DNA of 58,662 bases from Gemmatimonadota bacterium (GCA_031260285.1 JAIRKD010000055.1:1-58662); one strand, 5' to 3'. Counted from the first letter of the stretch, positions 32,286 to 40,585 are shown. The notes: generated from the sequence alone by a model not told the origin. Numbers and translations are program-made.

Positions 32286-32865
32286 AAGCCACCTTTCCGA
32301 CGCTCTGCGCAAGCCATGTCGGAAGCTGCGGCGCGACGGCAACCAATTCGCCGAATACCCCAGGCGGCATTTTCCGCCTCAACGTCGCGAGCGCGGCTTC
32401 TGCCTTTTCCGGGCCGAGCCAGGCCAACGCGCGCACAGCTTCTCCCGCCGGCCGATTAGCCAGCGCCAACTGCCAGCGCGGGGCATGCCGCAACTCCACG
32501 ACCTGCTTGCCGAGATGCATCTTCCGGCTGCGCCCGGAGGTCAGATAGACCGAACGTACAGGCACCTGCGTTGTCAAACCAAGGGCATTTGCCGCGGCGG
32601 CCCCGCTCGAGACGATAATCTCGCCCTTCTGGGTTGCCAGAGCCTCAACCGCCTGTTCAACCGAAGGTGCGCGCGTACCGAACCGACTGGCGACGGGACG
32701 CATATAGACCCCTCGACCGACACGGATGAGCTGCCCGCGTTCTGTCAGGCGCGACAACGCCTGATCGATGGCCGCCCGGCTTCCGAGATGAAGCAGGCTC
32801 TTGGCGGACACAGGGGCGCCTTCCGGCAACCTCGCCATGTATGTCAGTATCTGCTCGGTCGTCAT
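32278..32865 (-). CDS. AbiEi-type antitoxin
   Basis: 195-residue antitoxin and autorepressor of the AbiE pair. An N-terminal winged helix (ILTYMARLPEGAPVSAKSLL, ALSRLTERGQLIRVGRGVY) is followed by the antitoxin domain (ALATQKGEIIVSSGAAAANALG, VYLTSGRSRKMHLG, then a helical C-terminus). Start at 32865 has an excellent AGGAG seven bases upstream; an upstream ATG at 32907 would include the promoter. Family knowledge: AbiEi represses its own operon by binding inverted repeats in the promoter and also counteracts the toxin without stable protein contact. Exactly such an inverted repeat lies across the -10 box here. The toxin gene follows with an 8-base overlap. Confidence 0.9.
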   Translation of the reverse strand: MTTEQILTYMARLPEGAPVSAKSLLHLGSRAAIDQALSRLTERGQLIRVGRGVYMRPVASRFGTRAPSVEQAVEALATQKGEIIVSSGAAAANALGLTTQVPVRSVYLTSGRSRKMHLGKQVVELRHAPRWQLALANRPAGEAVRALAWLGPEKAEAALATLRRKMPPGVFGELVAVAPQLPTWLAQSVGKVAYG

Positions 32866-32877
32866 TCGTTTTCTCCT

Positions 32878-32912
32878 GTCAGAAATATATACGGTTTTCT
32901 GACACATTTCAA
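32878..32912 (-). promoter_or_regulatory. AbiE promoter with overlapping inverted-repeat operator
   Basis: On the minus strand a -35 TTGAAA (32912-32907) and -10 TATATT (32889-32884) are 17 bases apart. A perfect inverted repeat GTCAGAAA (32878-32885) / TTTCTGAC (32896-32903), 10-base spacer, covers the -10 and spacer, as expected for negative autoregulation by AbiEi. It ends 12 bases before the antitoxin start. Confidence 0.85.
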
Positions 32913-33050
32913 GAAAGTTCCGGTCAGGTCCGGATCTACGGGAATGGGGAATGACGCATCTCCATGAAGGGAACCGTCCCTCACGGCATCTCCCGGGGGA
33001 CGGTTCCTTGTGTACGCTGACTTCAGATCGGGCCTCAGAAAGAAGTCGTT

Positions 33051-34280
33051 CTACCGGAGCCGCTTCGAGAACACGGTGTTATAGGCGGAGATACCGGCTT
33101 CCATACACGCCACTCGCGCTTCCTCTTCGGATGGGCAGTGCTGGAACTGCTCGGGGGCGGATACCACCGAGAGCGTCACACCACCGTTCTTTTCGAAGAT
33201 CATCCGCATGTAACCCGGCGCGGACTGCCCGAACAGCATCCCCTCAACCGGGCCGATCGAGCTGAGCTTGCTTCCCGCTCCGGAGACGATGCTGAACGAT
33301 GGATCGGTTGGCTCAACCGCTTCGAGAAGCTGAAGCGAATGCTCATGTCCCCCGATGAATGCGAGAGGAGGGCCGTGGCGCCTGAAGATCTCCTGCAGGC
33401 CCCGCTCCAGATCGCGGTAGGGGCGGGAGCTGATGTCCTGCAGAATCGCGCCACTCCGGAAGAGGAGGTAGCGGGCCCCCAGCGTCTCCCAGAAGGAGAA
33501 GTTTCCGCCATGCGGCCCGCCCGCCCGGAAGGGATGGTGCGCGGCGATCAGGATCTCCCGATCTCCGGCGGTGACAAACGCCTCATCCACCGCCTTCAGG
33601 AGTGCCGTATGGGCTTCCGCCTCGTTTGAGAGCAGCCACCAGGGGGTATCAAGAATCAGCAGCCGGTAATGGTCGTTACGATCGATCACCACCGGTCCGC
33701 CGGAGCCGGGAGCGGGAGTGACTTCGGCCCGGACGCCTGTTCTGAGCCGCTGCGCCAGGACAAAGTCCTCCAGCCGCCGGACCCGGATGTACCCCTCCCA
33801 ATCCTCGCGCAGCCCCCAGTCGTGGTTCCCGGTCAGGAAATAGAGGTAAGCCGCCTTTGATCGGGCTTCCGGCCCTGTGACGAGATCCAGCTGGCCCATG
33901 ATCACGAGGGAGTCCCTGCCCCGCTCTTCATCCTCAGGCGCCCGCAGGCCACGCGGATAGACGTTGTCACCCAGCACCAGCACCGTGACTGTGGAATCGC
34001 TTTCCAGCCGCTCCGACCACCATTCCACATCATCACGCATCCGTTCCAGCAGCGGACTTCTCCCCGGGATCGCTTCCCCCGCGTCACCCAGCAGAAAAAT
34101 CACGCTTGCCACGGATGCGGGATCTGGATCCGGGAGGAGAGTCACTCCTGAAGGAGTGTGTACTGATGGGCCTGCGCAGGCGGCAGAGAGGAGAACGGCG
34201 ATCAGAGTTGCGGCGGTCAGAAGGAAGGTCGGGGCGGAAAGCCCGCGGCGCCGGGTATTCCGGACCGGGAATTCAACCAT
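33051..34280 (-). CDS. Calcineurin-like metallophosphatase lipoprotein
   Basis: Secreted or membrane-anchored binuclear metallophosphoesterase. All metal/phosphate motifs are visible in order: GDAGEA (motif I), GDNVYPRG (II), TGNHDWG (III), AAHHPF (IV) and GGHEHSLQ (V). The pattern resembles purple acid phosphatase-like and UDP-sugar pyrophosphatase proteins, so the substrate is open. From ATG 34280 the protein starts with a basic n-region, a hydrophobic segment and a lipobox-like LSAAC (Cys35), giving 409 residues. An alternative GTG at 34409 overlaps the previous stop (GTGA) and would add 43 residues encoded by a 15-bp tandem repeat; I prefer the shorter form because of the signal peptide, but coupling argues for the longer. 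It is second in an operon with the glycine-rich membrane protein. Confidence 0.85.
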   Translation of the reverse strand: MVEFPVRNTRRRGLSAPTFLLTAATLIAVLLSAACAGPSVHTPSGVTLLPDPDPASVASVIFLLGDAGEAIPGRSPLLERMRDDVEWWSERLESDSTVTVLVLGDNVYPRGLRAPEDEERGRDSLVIMGQLDLVTGPEARSKAAYLYFLTGNHDWGLREDWEGYIRVRRLEDFVLAQRLRTGVRAEVTPAPGSGGPVVIDRNDHYRLLILDTPWWLLSNEAEAHTALLKAVDEAFVTAGDREILIAAHHPFRAGGPHGGNFSFWETLGARYLLFRSGAILQDISSRPYRDLERGLQEIFRRHGPPLAFIGGHEHSLQLLEAVEPTDPSFSIVSGAGSKLSSIGPVEGMLFGQSAPGYMRMIFEKNGGVTLSVVSAPEQFQHCPSEEEARVACMEAGISAYNTVFSKRLR

Positions 34281-34281
34281 C

Positions 34282-34371
34282 CGGTCCGCGATCATCCGAT
34301 CTGCGCTGATCCGGCTTGCGCTGATCCGGTTTGCGATCACGTGGGTTGCGTCCAGCCGGCTCACACTCGTC
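34282..34371. repeat. Degenerate 15-bp tandem repeat, about six units
   Basis: Six consecutive 15-base units share the pattern CGG-TTGCG-TGATC with variation; units at 34297-34311 and 34312-34326 differ in three positions. In the minus-strand frame they encode a five-residue repeat of the type RISAD. The array lies at the 5' end of, or just before, the metallophosphatase gene. Confidence 0.7.
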
Positions 34372-34405
34372 CGGGACGGGTTCCCGGTGACGCGGGCGAG
34401 GCCGT

Positions 34406-34906
34406 TCACAGCGCCACTCTGACCACCACCGGCACTCCACCGGCATCGTCGTTATGCGCCCTGATCCACCCCCGCACCCCCATCGCGATTCCACCGATGG
34501 CCAGCCCCGCGCCCGCGCCGATCACCCCGCCCGCCCAGGGCGCCTCCGCCCGAGAGGAGACCAGCCAGCCGATTCCCGCCCCCGCCACCGTACCGATCGC
34601 CAGCCCCGACACCGAGCCTACAATGCTTCCGCGCAGAGCCTCATCGCTGGTCCATCCGAGGAACGCCCCGACAGCCGGGGTGATGATCAGGGGTAACGTC
34701 TGCCAGTGAACAAGATCGTCAACCGAGTCCAGGTACGCGTTCTGGAAGCGGGCGCGCGCAACAATTACAGAGAGTGTGATCACGGTTCCACCGGCGAGAC
34801 CTGCCGCCCCTCCGATGGCTGCACGACCCAGCTGCTGCGCCATCACCGGCCGGGGCTGACCTCCAGCCCCCATCACCATCAGCACCAGCATGATCACTGT
34901 CTTCAT
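34406..34906 (-). CDS. Glycine-rich membrane protein, unknown function
   Basis: A 166-residue protein with an N-terminal signal-like segment (MKTVIMLVLMVMGAGGQPRP, possible cleavage after VMA-Q) and three or four hydrophobic glycine-rich segments with small-residue spacing (IGGAAGLAGGTVI, GSIVGSVSGLAIGTVAGAGIGW, GGVIGAGAGLAIGGIAMG), like glycine-zipper or channel-type proteins. No named family recognised. Its stop overlaps a possible GTG start of the metallophosphatase gene, so the two are co-transcribed. A purine-rich leader (GGGGGATGATGG) precedes the ATG. Confidence 0.65.
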   Translation of the reverse strand: MKTVIMLVLMVMGAGGQPRPVMAQQLGRAAIGGAAGLAGGTVITLSVIVARARFQNAYLDSVDDLVHWQTLPLIITPAVGAFLGWTSDEALRGSIVGSVSGLAIGTVAGAGIGWLVSSRAEAPWAGGVIGAGAGLAIGGIAMGVRGWIRAHNDDAGGVPVVVRVAL

Positions 34907-34960
34907 CCGCCATCATCCCCCGCGCAGGAGTTGCTTATCTCTCCTTCCGTGACTGCCCCG

Positions 34961-35150
34961 TCGCGCACGCAGGGTATATACCACGGCACGTCAGGGGGTA
35001 GCGCCCCCCCGCCCACGCAGCGTGTATAGGGCGTATACCGTCGTAGGGGCGACCTGCGGTCGCCCGTTGAACTCCCCTCGCGCACGCAGGGTGCATGTAC
35101 GTGACCGATTTCCCGAACTCCCCTCGCGCGCACAGGGTGTATTACCGGAA
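34961..35150. repeat. Cluster of short dispersed repeats with a hairpin
   Basis: Four copies of a CGCACGCAGGGTRTA-like element occur at about 34963, 35013, 35081 and 35128; the last two are part of a longer near-identical direct repeat beginning GAACTCCCCTCGCGC. Within the cluster, GGGCGACC (35047-35054) and GGTCGCCC (35058-35065) form a perfect 8-bp hairpin with a 3-base loop in the context GTAGGGGCGACC, a sequence type often seen as an interspersed element in diverse genomes. No gene is present between 34907 and 35161. Confidence 0.65.
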
Positions 35151-35161
35151 ATCCGGCAGCA

Positions 35162-36871
35162 TCACTCGCCGGTGATCGCCCCCCAGTTTGCCGCCAGGTG
35201 TTCCGCCGTCCGCCAGGTGAGTGCCTGCACGGTAAGCGTAGGGTTCCGTGCCCCGCTGGTGCCCATCACCGAAGCGCCAAGCACTCCCAGATTGGGAATT
35301 TCGTGAGAGAATCCGTACCGGTCCACAACATTGGTTTCAGGGTTGTCACCCATCCGCGTTCCCCCGTAGGCGTGGGTTGAAAGCCCCATCGCCCCGCCCA
35401 GCCCGCCGCGGGTCACCTCCACTGCCCCCGCGGCCTGGTACCACTCCTCCATCCGGTCCTGCGTAAACGCCGCGATCGCCAGTTCATTGCTCCTGAACTC
35501 CGCTGTGACCCGCAGCACCGGCAGCCCCAGCGGGTCCTTCACCTCGGGATCCAGATCGCAGTAGTTCGTCTCGTAAGGGAGCGTGGTTTTCTGGATGTAG
35601 GAAGAATGGATCCGGTCTGCGTTCTCCCGGATCCAGGCTTTCCATGCGCTTCCCCAGCCCGGAGCGCGCCCGAAGGTCCCCGCGTTTGCCGCGCTGATCG
35701 GGCGGCGATCCGACATCACCCAGAGGTTTCCTCCGCCGATGAAATTCACCCCCTCATGATCGAAGTTGTCGTCGGCGAAGTCATCAATCGCCACCCCCTG
35801 CGCCGGAAGTCCATACCAGGCATGGATATCCCGGGGGAAGAGCGCCGTGACCGGGGCACCCTGATGGTGGCTGAAGTAATGCCGACCCACCTGGCCTCCG
35901 TTGTTGGAGAGCCCGTTGGGGAAAGCAGCTGATGTGGAGAGCAGCAGCAGACGGATATTCTCGTAGGTGTGACCCGCAAGCAGCACCGCGCGCGCCGGCT
36001 GGAAGAACTCCTGTCCGTCCGTCACATACCGGACTCCGGTGACGCGATCGGAGCGGTCCGTATCGATACGGGTCACATGCGCGCGAGTGATCACCGTAAG
36101 GCGTCCCGTCTCCAGAGCACGGGGGATGGTAGTGGTGTGCGGGCTGGATCGGGCGTCCACATGACAGCCACCCCCGTTGCAGAAGCCGTGATAGACACAG
36201 GCGCCGCGCCCCTCGGATGCCCGGGTGTTGATCAGCGCCGGCCCCGGAAAGGGATGCCAGCCGAGCCCGCGCGCGGCAGCAGCCATCTGCTCATGGAAGC
36301 CCGTCCAGCGCAGAGGCTCCATCGGGTAGGGACGGCGACGCACTCCCTCGAAGCGGTTGCCGCGGGGATCCAGCGTTCCCTCCACATTCCCCGCCTGCCC
36401 CGAGACGCCCAGTTCGCGCTCCACCCGGTCGTACCAGGGTTCCAGCTCCTCGTAACCAAACGGCCAGTCCTCCACCGTGGTGCCCTCGGGCAGCCTTGAC
36501 GCGCCGTACCGGCGGACCGTTTCGCTCACCACGCGGAAGTCCCAGGGGTTCAGCCGCCAGGCCTGCGCCCAGTAGTGAAGCGTTGTCCCCCCGACCCCGT
36601 TCATCATCGGATGCCCGGAGGGGCGGGTGGTAGGCGCGTTCCGGTTCGGACGGGTGGTGGGAACCTCCAGATCCGCCTTCTTCACCGCCATCGGCCAGGA
36701 ACGGACGTTGTTGCGGATCTCGTCCGGTGCAAAATCGCGGCGTGTAAGCCAGCTTCCCGCCTCCAGACCCACCACCTCAAGCCCGGCGTCCACCAGGGGA
36801 AGGACAGCGGTTCCACCCGCGGCGCCCATCCCGATCACCACCACGTCGGTTGGCGCGAGTCGGGTCACCAT
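35162..36871 (-). CDS. GMC family FAD-dependent oxidoreductase
   Basis: Catalytic subunit (569 residues) of a glucose-methanol-choline type dehydrogenase, comparable with gluconate 2-dehydrogenase or other periplasmic sugar/alcohol dehydrogenases. FAD-binding dinucleotide fold VVVIGMGAAGGTAVLPLVDA (10-29), substrate-domain blocks (NGVGGTTLHYWAQAWR; CNGGGCHVDARSSP), the active-site His in STHAYGGTRMGDNP and the C-terminal GASVMGTSGARNPTLTVQAL with Asn are visible. It carries no signal peptide; its partner, whose end overlaps its start by seven bases, carries a TAT signal, so the complex is probably co-exported folded. Electron transfer to a cytochrome c is expected in the family, but no such gene adjoins. 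Substrate unknown. Confidence 0.9.
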   Translation of the reverse strand: MVTRLAPTDVVVIGMGAAGGTAVLPLVDAGLEVVGLEAGSWLTRRDFAPDEIRNNVRSWPMAVKKADLEVPTTRPNRNAPTTRPSGHPMMNGVGGTTLHYWAQAWRLNPWDFRVVSETVRRYGASRLPEGTTVEDWPFGYEELEPWYDRVERELGVSGQAGNVEGTLDPRGNRFEGVRRRPYPMEPLRWTGFHEQMAAAARGLGWHPFPGPALINTRASEGRGACVYHGFCNGGGCHVDARSSPHTTTIPRALETGRLTVITRAHVTRIDTDRSDRVTGVRYVTDGQEFFQPARAVLLAGHTYENIRLLLLSTSAAFPNGLSNNGGQVGRHYFSHHQGAPVTALFPRDIHAWYGLPAQGVAIDDFADDNFDHEGVNFIGGGNLWVMSDRRPISAANAGTFGRAPGWGSAWKAWIRENADRIHSSYIQKTTLPYETNYCDLDPEVKDPLGLPVLRVTAEFRSNELAIAAFTQDRMEEWYQAAGAVEVTRGGLGGAMGLSTHAYGGTRMGDNPETNVVDRYGFSHEIPNLGVLGASVMGTSGARNPTLTVQALTWRTAEHLAANWGAITGE

Positions 36872-37806
36872 GAGCCACCTCTCTCTCCGCCCTTCCGCGG
36901 GGCTCCCGGCTCACCGGATTCAGCAAGCGCCAGACGAACTTCCGGCTCCCGGGCCGCTCCCGGATCTGCCGGGGGATTCTGTTCATTGCGAGCGGAACGC
37001 TCTTCTGTCTCCCCCGTATTCCGTCTTACAACCGCCGGCTCGAACATCCCCGAATCGTACGCGGACCGGCGGACCGGGGGCAGCTCACCCCGTTCCAGCA
37101 GCGCCTGGTCCGCCGCGCTCACCCCGGTCCGCACCCCCGGATAATGGATGAGGTCCCAACCGATGAAGTTTGCGTTGCCACCGTAGTACGGATCTCCGAA
37201 CACTCCCTGCCAGATGTGTCCCTTCACCATGTTGAAGAACGCTGTTGAGGTACCCGGGAAACCCGCTCCTGAACCCGTGGCTGAACCGATTTCACAGTCG
37301 ATCAGGGCGGAGTCCTTATCATACGACGACAGTTCGAGGAACGGCCCTCCGCGGGACATCCGGCAGTACCGGTCAAACGCCTCCAGCCCCGCCCGATAGG
37401 CCTCCCTCTCCCCGGCGAGAAAGCCACCCAGCGCCCGGTCGATGTAGTTGAGCGCTCCTGCCTCGATGGCCCCCGGACCGTATTCGTCGTCGGGAATCAG
37501 ACGCGCCATGATGCCTTCGAGCAGATCCCCCTCCGCCGCGGATAGATTCTCCAGGATGCGTGGACGGGGAAGCTCCGCGATGGACGGCGGAAATGCTGGT
37601 GGTGATGTTGAGGGTGACAGTGACGGCGGTGACGCCTCCGGGAGCAGGGATTCCCCTGAAGAAGATGAGAACGGCGGCGTGGCGGACAAGGCTCCCGGGG
37701 AGGCCCCGATCAACGCGGCCCGCTCAAGAACGGGGAGCACAACAGCCGCGCCTGTACCCTTCAGTAGATCACGGCGTGAGATCCGACGGTTGGTTTCATC
37801 CGACAT
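36865..37806 (-). CDS. Gluconate 2-dehydrogenase subunit 3 family protein with TAT signal
   Basis: Small-subunit partner of the GMC oxidoreductase. The N-terminus MSDETNRRISRRDLLKGTGAAVV has the twin-arginine RRDLLKG motif and a hydrophobic segment. After a long Ser/Pro-rich linker (about 45-78) come the family blocks LSAAEGDLLEGIMARLIPDDEYGPGA, GALNYIDRALGGFLAGERE, and FFNMVKGHIWQGVFGDPYYGGN followed by NFIGWDLIHYPG. The C-terminal ~70 residues are charged and probably flexible. The gene overlaps the GMC start by seven bases; it comes first in the operon. A function in export/maturation and electron transfer follows from characterised gluconate and fructose dehydrogenases. Confidence 0.88.
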   Translation of the reverse strand: MSDETNRRISRRDLLKGTGAAVVLPVLERAALIGASPGALSATPPFSSSSGESLLPEASPPSLSPSTSPPAFPPSIAELPRPRILENLSAAEGDLLEGIMARLIPDDEYGPGAIEAGALNYIDRALGGFLAGEREAYRAGLEAFDRYCRMSRGGPFLELSSYDKDSALIDCEIGSATGSGAGFPGTSTAFFNMVKGHIWQGVFGDPYYGGNANFIGWDLIHYPGVRTGVSAADQALLERGELPPVRRSAYDSGMFEPAVVRRNTGETEERSARNEQNPPADPGAAREPEVRLALAESGEPGAPRKGGERGGSW

Positions 37807-38071
37807 CGGAAAGTCTGGTGGAAGGAGAGAACGGGACTACGGGACCGGAGCCGCGAGAACAGGAGCCGCAAAGAGCAAAGCTGAGCAAACGTACAGGAAC
37901 AGACCTGCAGGGACAGGCTGCAGAAACAGGCCTTACGGGATCTGCGGAGCAGAAACACGGAAACGAGCCCGCGGAAATGAGATTAAGGGGTTGGAGCCGG
38001 AGAAACGAGGGGGAAGCCACGGAAACACGGCTCCGGTCAACACAGACTGCGTCGCCGGAGCCGCATCCGAA

Positions 38072-38668
38072 TCACCGTCCGGCCGGGGTCTGCGCAGGCA
38101 CGCGCTGATAGGAGGACACAATTTCGCCCTTGCCGATCACATGCCCGTCCATCGCTTCGAGCAGGGCGGCCCGGTTCAGCTCCGCCGGGAAATCGACGTC
38201 CGAATCAAGCGCGTACACGACAAACGTATACTCGTGAGCCGGCCCCGGAGGAGGCGCAGGACCGCGGTAATAGGACCGGCCAAAGCCACTCCGCCCCCCT
38301 ACAGCACCCGCCAGCTCGGCGGGCATCGCCTCAGCCCACTGAAGCGGCTGCCCCTCGGGAAGACCCGCGGCAGTCCCCGGAATGTTGTAGATCACCCAGT
38401 GTACAAAGGGAGGCGGGTTGCCGACGCCCCGATCCTCCAGGAGCACCGCAATCCGCTTTGTCCCCGCCGGCAGGTTCCGCCAGGTCAGGGGAGGCGAAAG
38501 ATCACGTCCGTCCGCTGTGTAATCCGCGGGAACCACCCCACCCGCTGTCAGTACCGGGCTCTCCACTACAATTGTCGCGATATCACGCTGCTGCGCATTG
38601 AGATGGGTTCCCCCCGCGAGGAGAAGCGCCGCGACTCCGAAAACAACCAGCCGATTCCGCCACATCAT
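38072..38668 (-). CDS. YbhB/YbcL-type Raf-kinase-inhibitor-like protein (PEBP family), exported
   Basis: Exported PEBP-fold protein of 198 residues. Signal peptide LVVFGVAALLLAGGTHLNA-Q, then family motifs VPADYTADGRDLSPPLTW, the ligand-site strand IAVLLEDRGVGNPPPFVHWV and YNIPG, and the closing YRGPAPPPGPAHEYTFVVYAL. Members bind small anions or phospholipid head groups; the cellular role in bacteria is unknown. The gene is divergent from the metal-uptake operon, sharing a 205-base intergenic region. The 265 bases between it and the TAT-signal gene are purine-rich with repeated ACGGAAAC-like words and hold no gene that I can support. Confidence 0.88.
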   Translation of the reverse strand: MMWRNRLVVFGVAALLLAGGTHLNAQQRDIATIVVESPVLTAGGVVPADYTADGRDLSPPLTWRNLPAGTKRIAVLLEDRGVGNPPPFVHWVIYNIPGTAAGLPEGQPLQWAEAMPAELAGAVGGRSGFGRSYYRGPAPPPGPAHEYTFVVYALDSDVDFPAELNRAALLEAMDGHVIGKGEIVSSYQRVPAQTPAGR

Positions 38669-38816
38669 TTTAAAACTCCGTCCCGAGGGTTTGTCTGGAA
38701 TGGGGCTCCGCGGACCTGATGTCGACGCGGGTGCTCATAATAGTGGAGGGGACTGGGTTCAGGTTCCACCCGGAGAGATCGCTCTGGCAGACAGTACCCC
38801 TCACCCCCCTCCCGCC

Positions 38817-38863
38817 TTGACCCGGCCCGATCCCTGCAGATAATTATTTTAGGAATCCCTAAA
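38817..38863 (+). promoter_or_regulatory. Promoter and DtxR/MntR-type operator of the metal uptake operon
   Basis: TTGACC (38817-38822) and GATAAT (38839-38844) are 16 bases apart; immediately downstream, at the expected transcription start, lies the dyad TTTAGG (38848-38853), AATC, CCTAAA (38858-38863), of the TTAGG-CCTAA type bound by DtxR-family repressors. It ends 10 bases before the regulator ATG, implying metal-dependent autorepression of the whole operon. Confidence 0.8.
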
Positions 38864-38873
38864 CCTGTCTTTT

Positions 38874-39578
38874 ATGGAAGCGAAAATCCGTACCCAGGCA
38901 GTTGAAGACTACCTGAAGGTCATCTACGAGCTGGGGCGGAACGGTGAACCCGTTGCGACCTCGGCAATCTCAACACGCCTTGGGGTTGCCGCCGCAACAG
39001 CCACGGGGATGATCAAGAAGCTCGCAACCCTGAACCTCGTTGAACACGAGCACTACCGGGGAGTGAGGCTCACCACCAGCGGCCGGAAGATCGCGCTTGA
39101 AGTGATCCGCCACCATCGCCTTGTGGAGCGCTATCTCTATGAAGCAATGGGAGTTCCATGGGATCAGGTCCATGCGGAAGCTGAGAAGTGGGAGCACGTT
39201 CTGTCAGAAGAAATGGAAGACCGGATGGCGACGATTCTGGGGGATCCGACAACCGACCCGCATGGCTCTCCCATTCCGACCCGGGAGCTGGAGGTTGAAG
39301 AGCGGAACCACCAGCCTCTCTCCACCCTTGTTGTCGGCCAGCGCGCCACCGTTGCGGAGGTGGAGGACGAAGACGCTGCGATGCTCCGTCACTTTGCGGA
39401 ACTCGGTCTCTTCCCCGGCACTGACGTCGAAGTCACGGCAGTGGGCCCGTTCGGAGGCCCGATCATCCTCCGCGCCTCCGGCCGGGAAAATGGGATCGGT
39501 CGTCAGGCGGCGGATCACGTCTTTGTAATGAACGTGATGAACGTGCCGGAGATGGATCAGGGACAGACGGGATGCTGA
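38874..39578 (+). CDS. DtxR/MntR family metal-dependent repressor
   Basis: 234-residue metalloregulator: winged helix (7-75; YLKVIYELGRNGEPVATSAI, LTTSGRKIALEVIRHHRL), dimer/metal domain (about 76-140) and a C-terminal SH3-like FeoA domain (about 148-225). Aligning with DtxR, the primary-site Met10 and Cys102 positions are Asp12 and Glu104, with Glu107 and His108 conserved; the ancillary site has His81, Glu85 and His100. Asp and Glu at the first two positions are what MntR uses, so Mn(II) is the likely co-repressor, although the three-domain layout is that of IdeR/DtxR. The operator just upstream supports autoregulation. The stop overlaps the binding-protein gene by seven bases. Almost no ribosome site is visible. 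Confidence 0.92.
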   Translation: MEAKIRTQAVEDYLKVIYELGRNGEPVATSAISTRLGVAAATATGMIKKLATLNLVEHEHYRGVRLTTSGRKIALEVIRHHRLVERYLYEAMGVPWDQVHAEAEKWEHVLSEEMEDRMATILGDPTTDPHGSPIPTRELEVEERNHQPLSTLVVGQRATVAEVEDEDAAMLRHFAELGLFPGTDVEVTAVGPFGGPIILRASGRENGIGRQAADHVFVMNVMNVPEMDQGQTGC

Positions 39579-40585
39579 ACCACGGAACCCGGTGGAAACG
39601 CCCGACCCGGAAAGCCCTCCATGATCGGACCCCGGGGATTGCGCGAACCGCGCCTGGGATGGTCCTGATCACTCTGGCCACTGCCCTGGCTGCCTGTGGC
39701 GGAGCAGAGTCAACTCCGGCGGATATCGCCTCCCGACCCGTACGCGCCGTTGCCACCACCAGCATTGTGGCCGACCTCGTCAGCAGAGTGGGAGGTCCCC
39801 GCGTTCAGCTCACAACCCTCATGGGACCCGGAGTGGATCCACACCTCTACCGCGCCAGCGAAGGTGACGTCCGGCGGATGGCTGAGGCGGATATCGTTTT
39901 CTATACCGGCCACCACCTCGAAGGCCGGATGTCCCGGGTCCTCGAAGTGATGGGAACCACCAGCTCAACCCCGACCGTGGCCGTCGCCGAGGGGATTCCT
40001 CCCGATCAGCTTCTGAGCCCGCCCGCCTTTCAGGGCGCGGTGGACCCGCATATCTGGATGGATGTTTCACTCTGGCGATCCGCCCTGCACCAGGTGGAAG
40101 ATGCTCTGATCTCCCTGGATCCTTCCTCCGCCGAGGGCTACCGGGCACGCGCCGAAGCATTTGATATACAGCTCCAGACACTGGACTCCTACGTCCGTGA
40201 GCGCGTCGCAACGCTGTCGCCCGACAGGCGTGTCCTGATCACCGCCCACGACGCGTTCAACTACTTCGGTCGGGCATACGGCTTTGAGGTCCGCGGCCTC
40301 CAGGGGATTTCCACCATCGCTGAGGCTGGCGCGGGTGACGTGCGGGAGCTGGCCACCCTTGTCGCGGACCATCACATCCCGGCGCTTTTTGTGGAGACCT
40401 CCGTATCCCCCCGAAACATCGAGGCGGTGCGCGCCGCCGTCCGTGCCCGCGGCTTTGAGGTACGGATCGGGGGAAACCTCTACTCCGATGCCCTTGGCGG
40501 CGTGGGAAGCGGCGCTGACAGCTACGAGGGAATGATCCGCCACAACGTAGACACAATTGTTGATGCTCTGGAGGGATACGATTGA
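39572..40585 (+). CDS. Metal ABC transporter substrate-binding lipoprotein (probably manganese)
   Basis: Cluster A-I (TroA/PsaA/ZnuA) binding protein, 337 residues, lipidated at Cys42 (ALAACGG). Metal ligands by alignment are His91 (VDPHLY), His160 (DPHIWMD), Glu275 (FVETS) and Asp306 (YSDALGG). A His-His-Glu-Asp set is that of Mn-binding PsaA/MntC; ZnuA proteins use a third His and carry a His-rich loop, absent here. The rigid linking helix between lobes is visible (about 175-210). The ATG lies within the regulator gene end and the following ATPase ATG overlaps this stop (TGATG), so the operon is tightly coupled. The n-region before the hydrophobic segment is unusually long (about 28 residues). 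Confidence 0.92.
   Translation: MLNHGTRWKRPTRKALHDRTPGIARTAPGMVLITLATALAACGGAESTPADIASRPVRAVATTSIVADLVSRVGGPRVQLTTLMGPGVDPHLYRASEGDVRRMAEADIVFYTGHHLEGRMSRVLEVMGTTSSTPTVAVAEGIPPDQLLSPPAFQGAVDPHIWMDVSLWRSALHQVEDALISLDPSSAEGYRARAEAFDIQLQTLDSYVRERVATLSPDRRVLITAHDAFNYFGRAYGFEVRGLQGISTIAEAGAGDVRELATLVADHHIPALFVETSVSPRNIEAVRAAVRARGFEVRIGGNLYSDALGGVGSGADSYEGMIRHNVDTIVDALEGYD

Noticed and set aside
34961-35150. CRISPR-like array
   Set aside because: The repeats are short, imperfect, irregularly spaced and one carries an internal hairpin; no cas genes are near.
37448-38719. 423-codon plus-strand frame across the TAT-signal gene and PEBP gene
   Set aside because: Both overlapped genes on the minus strand have clear signals and motifs; the plus-strand product is low-complexity.
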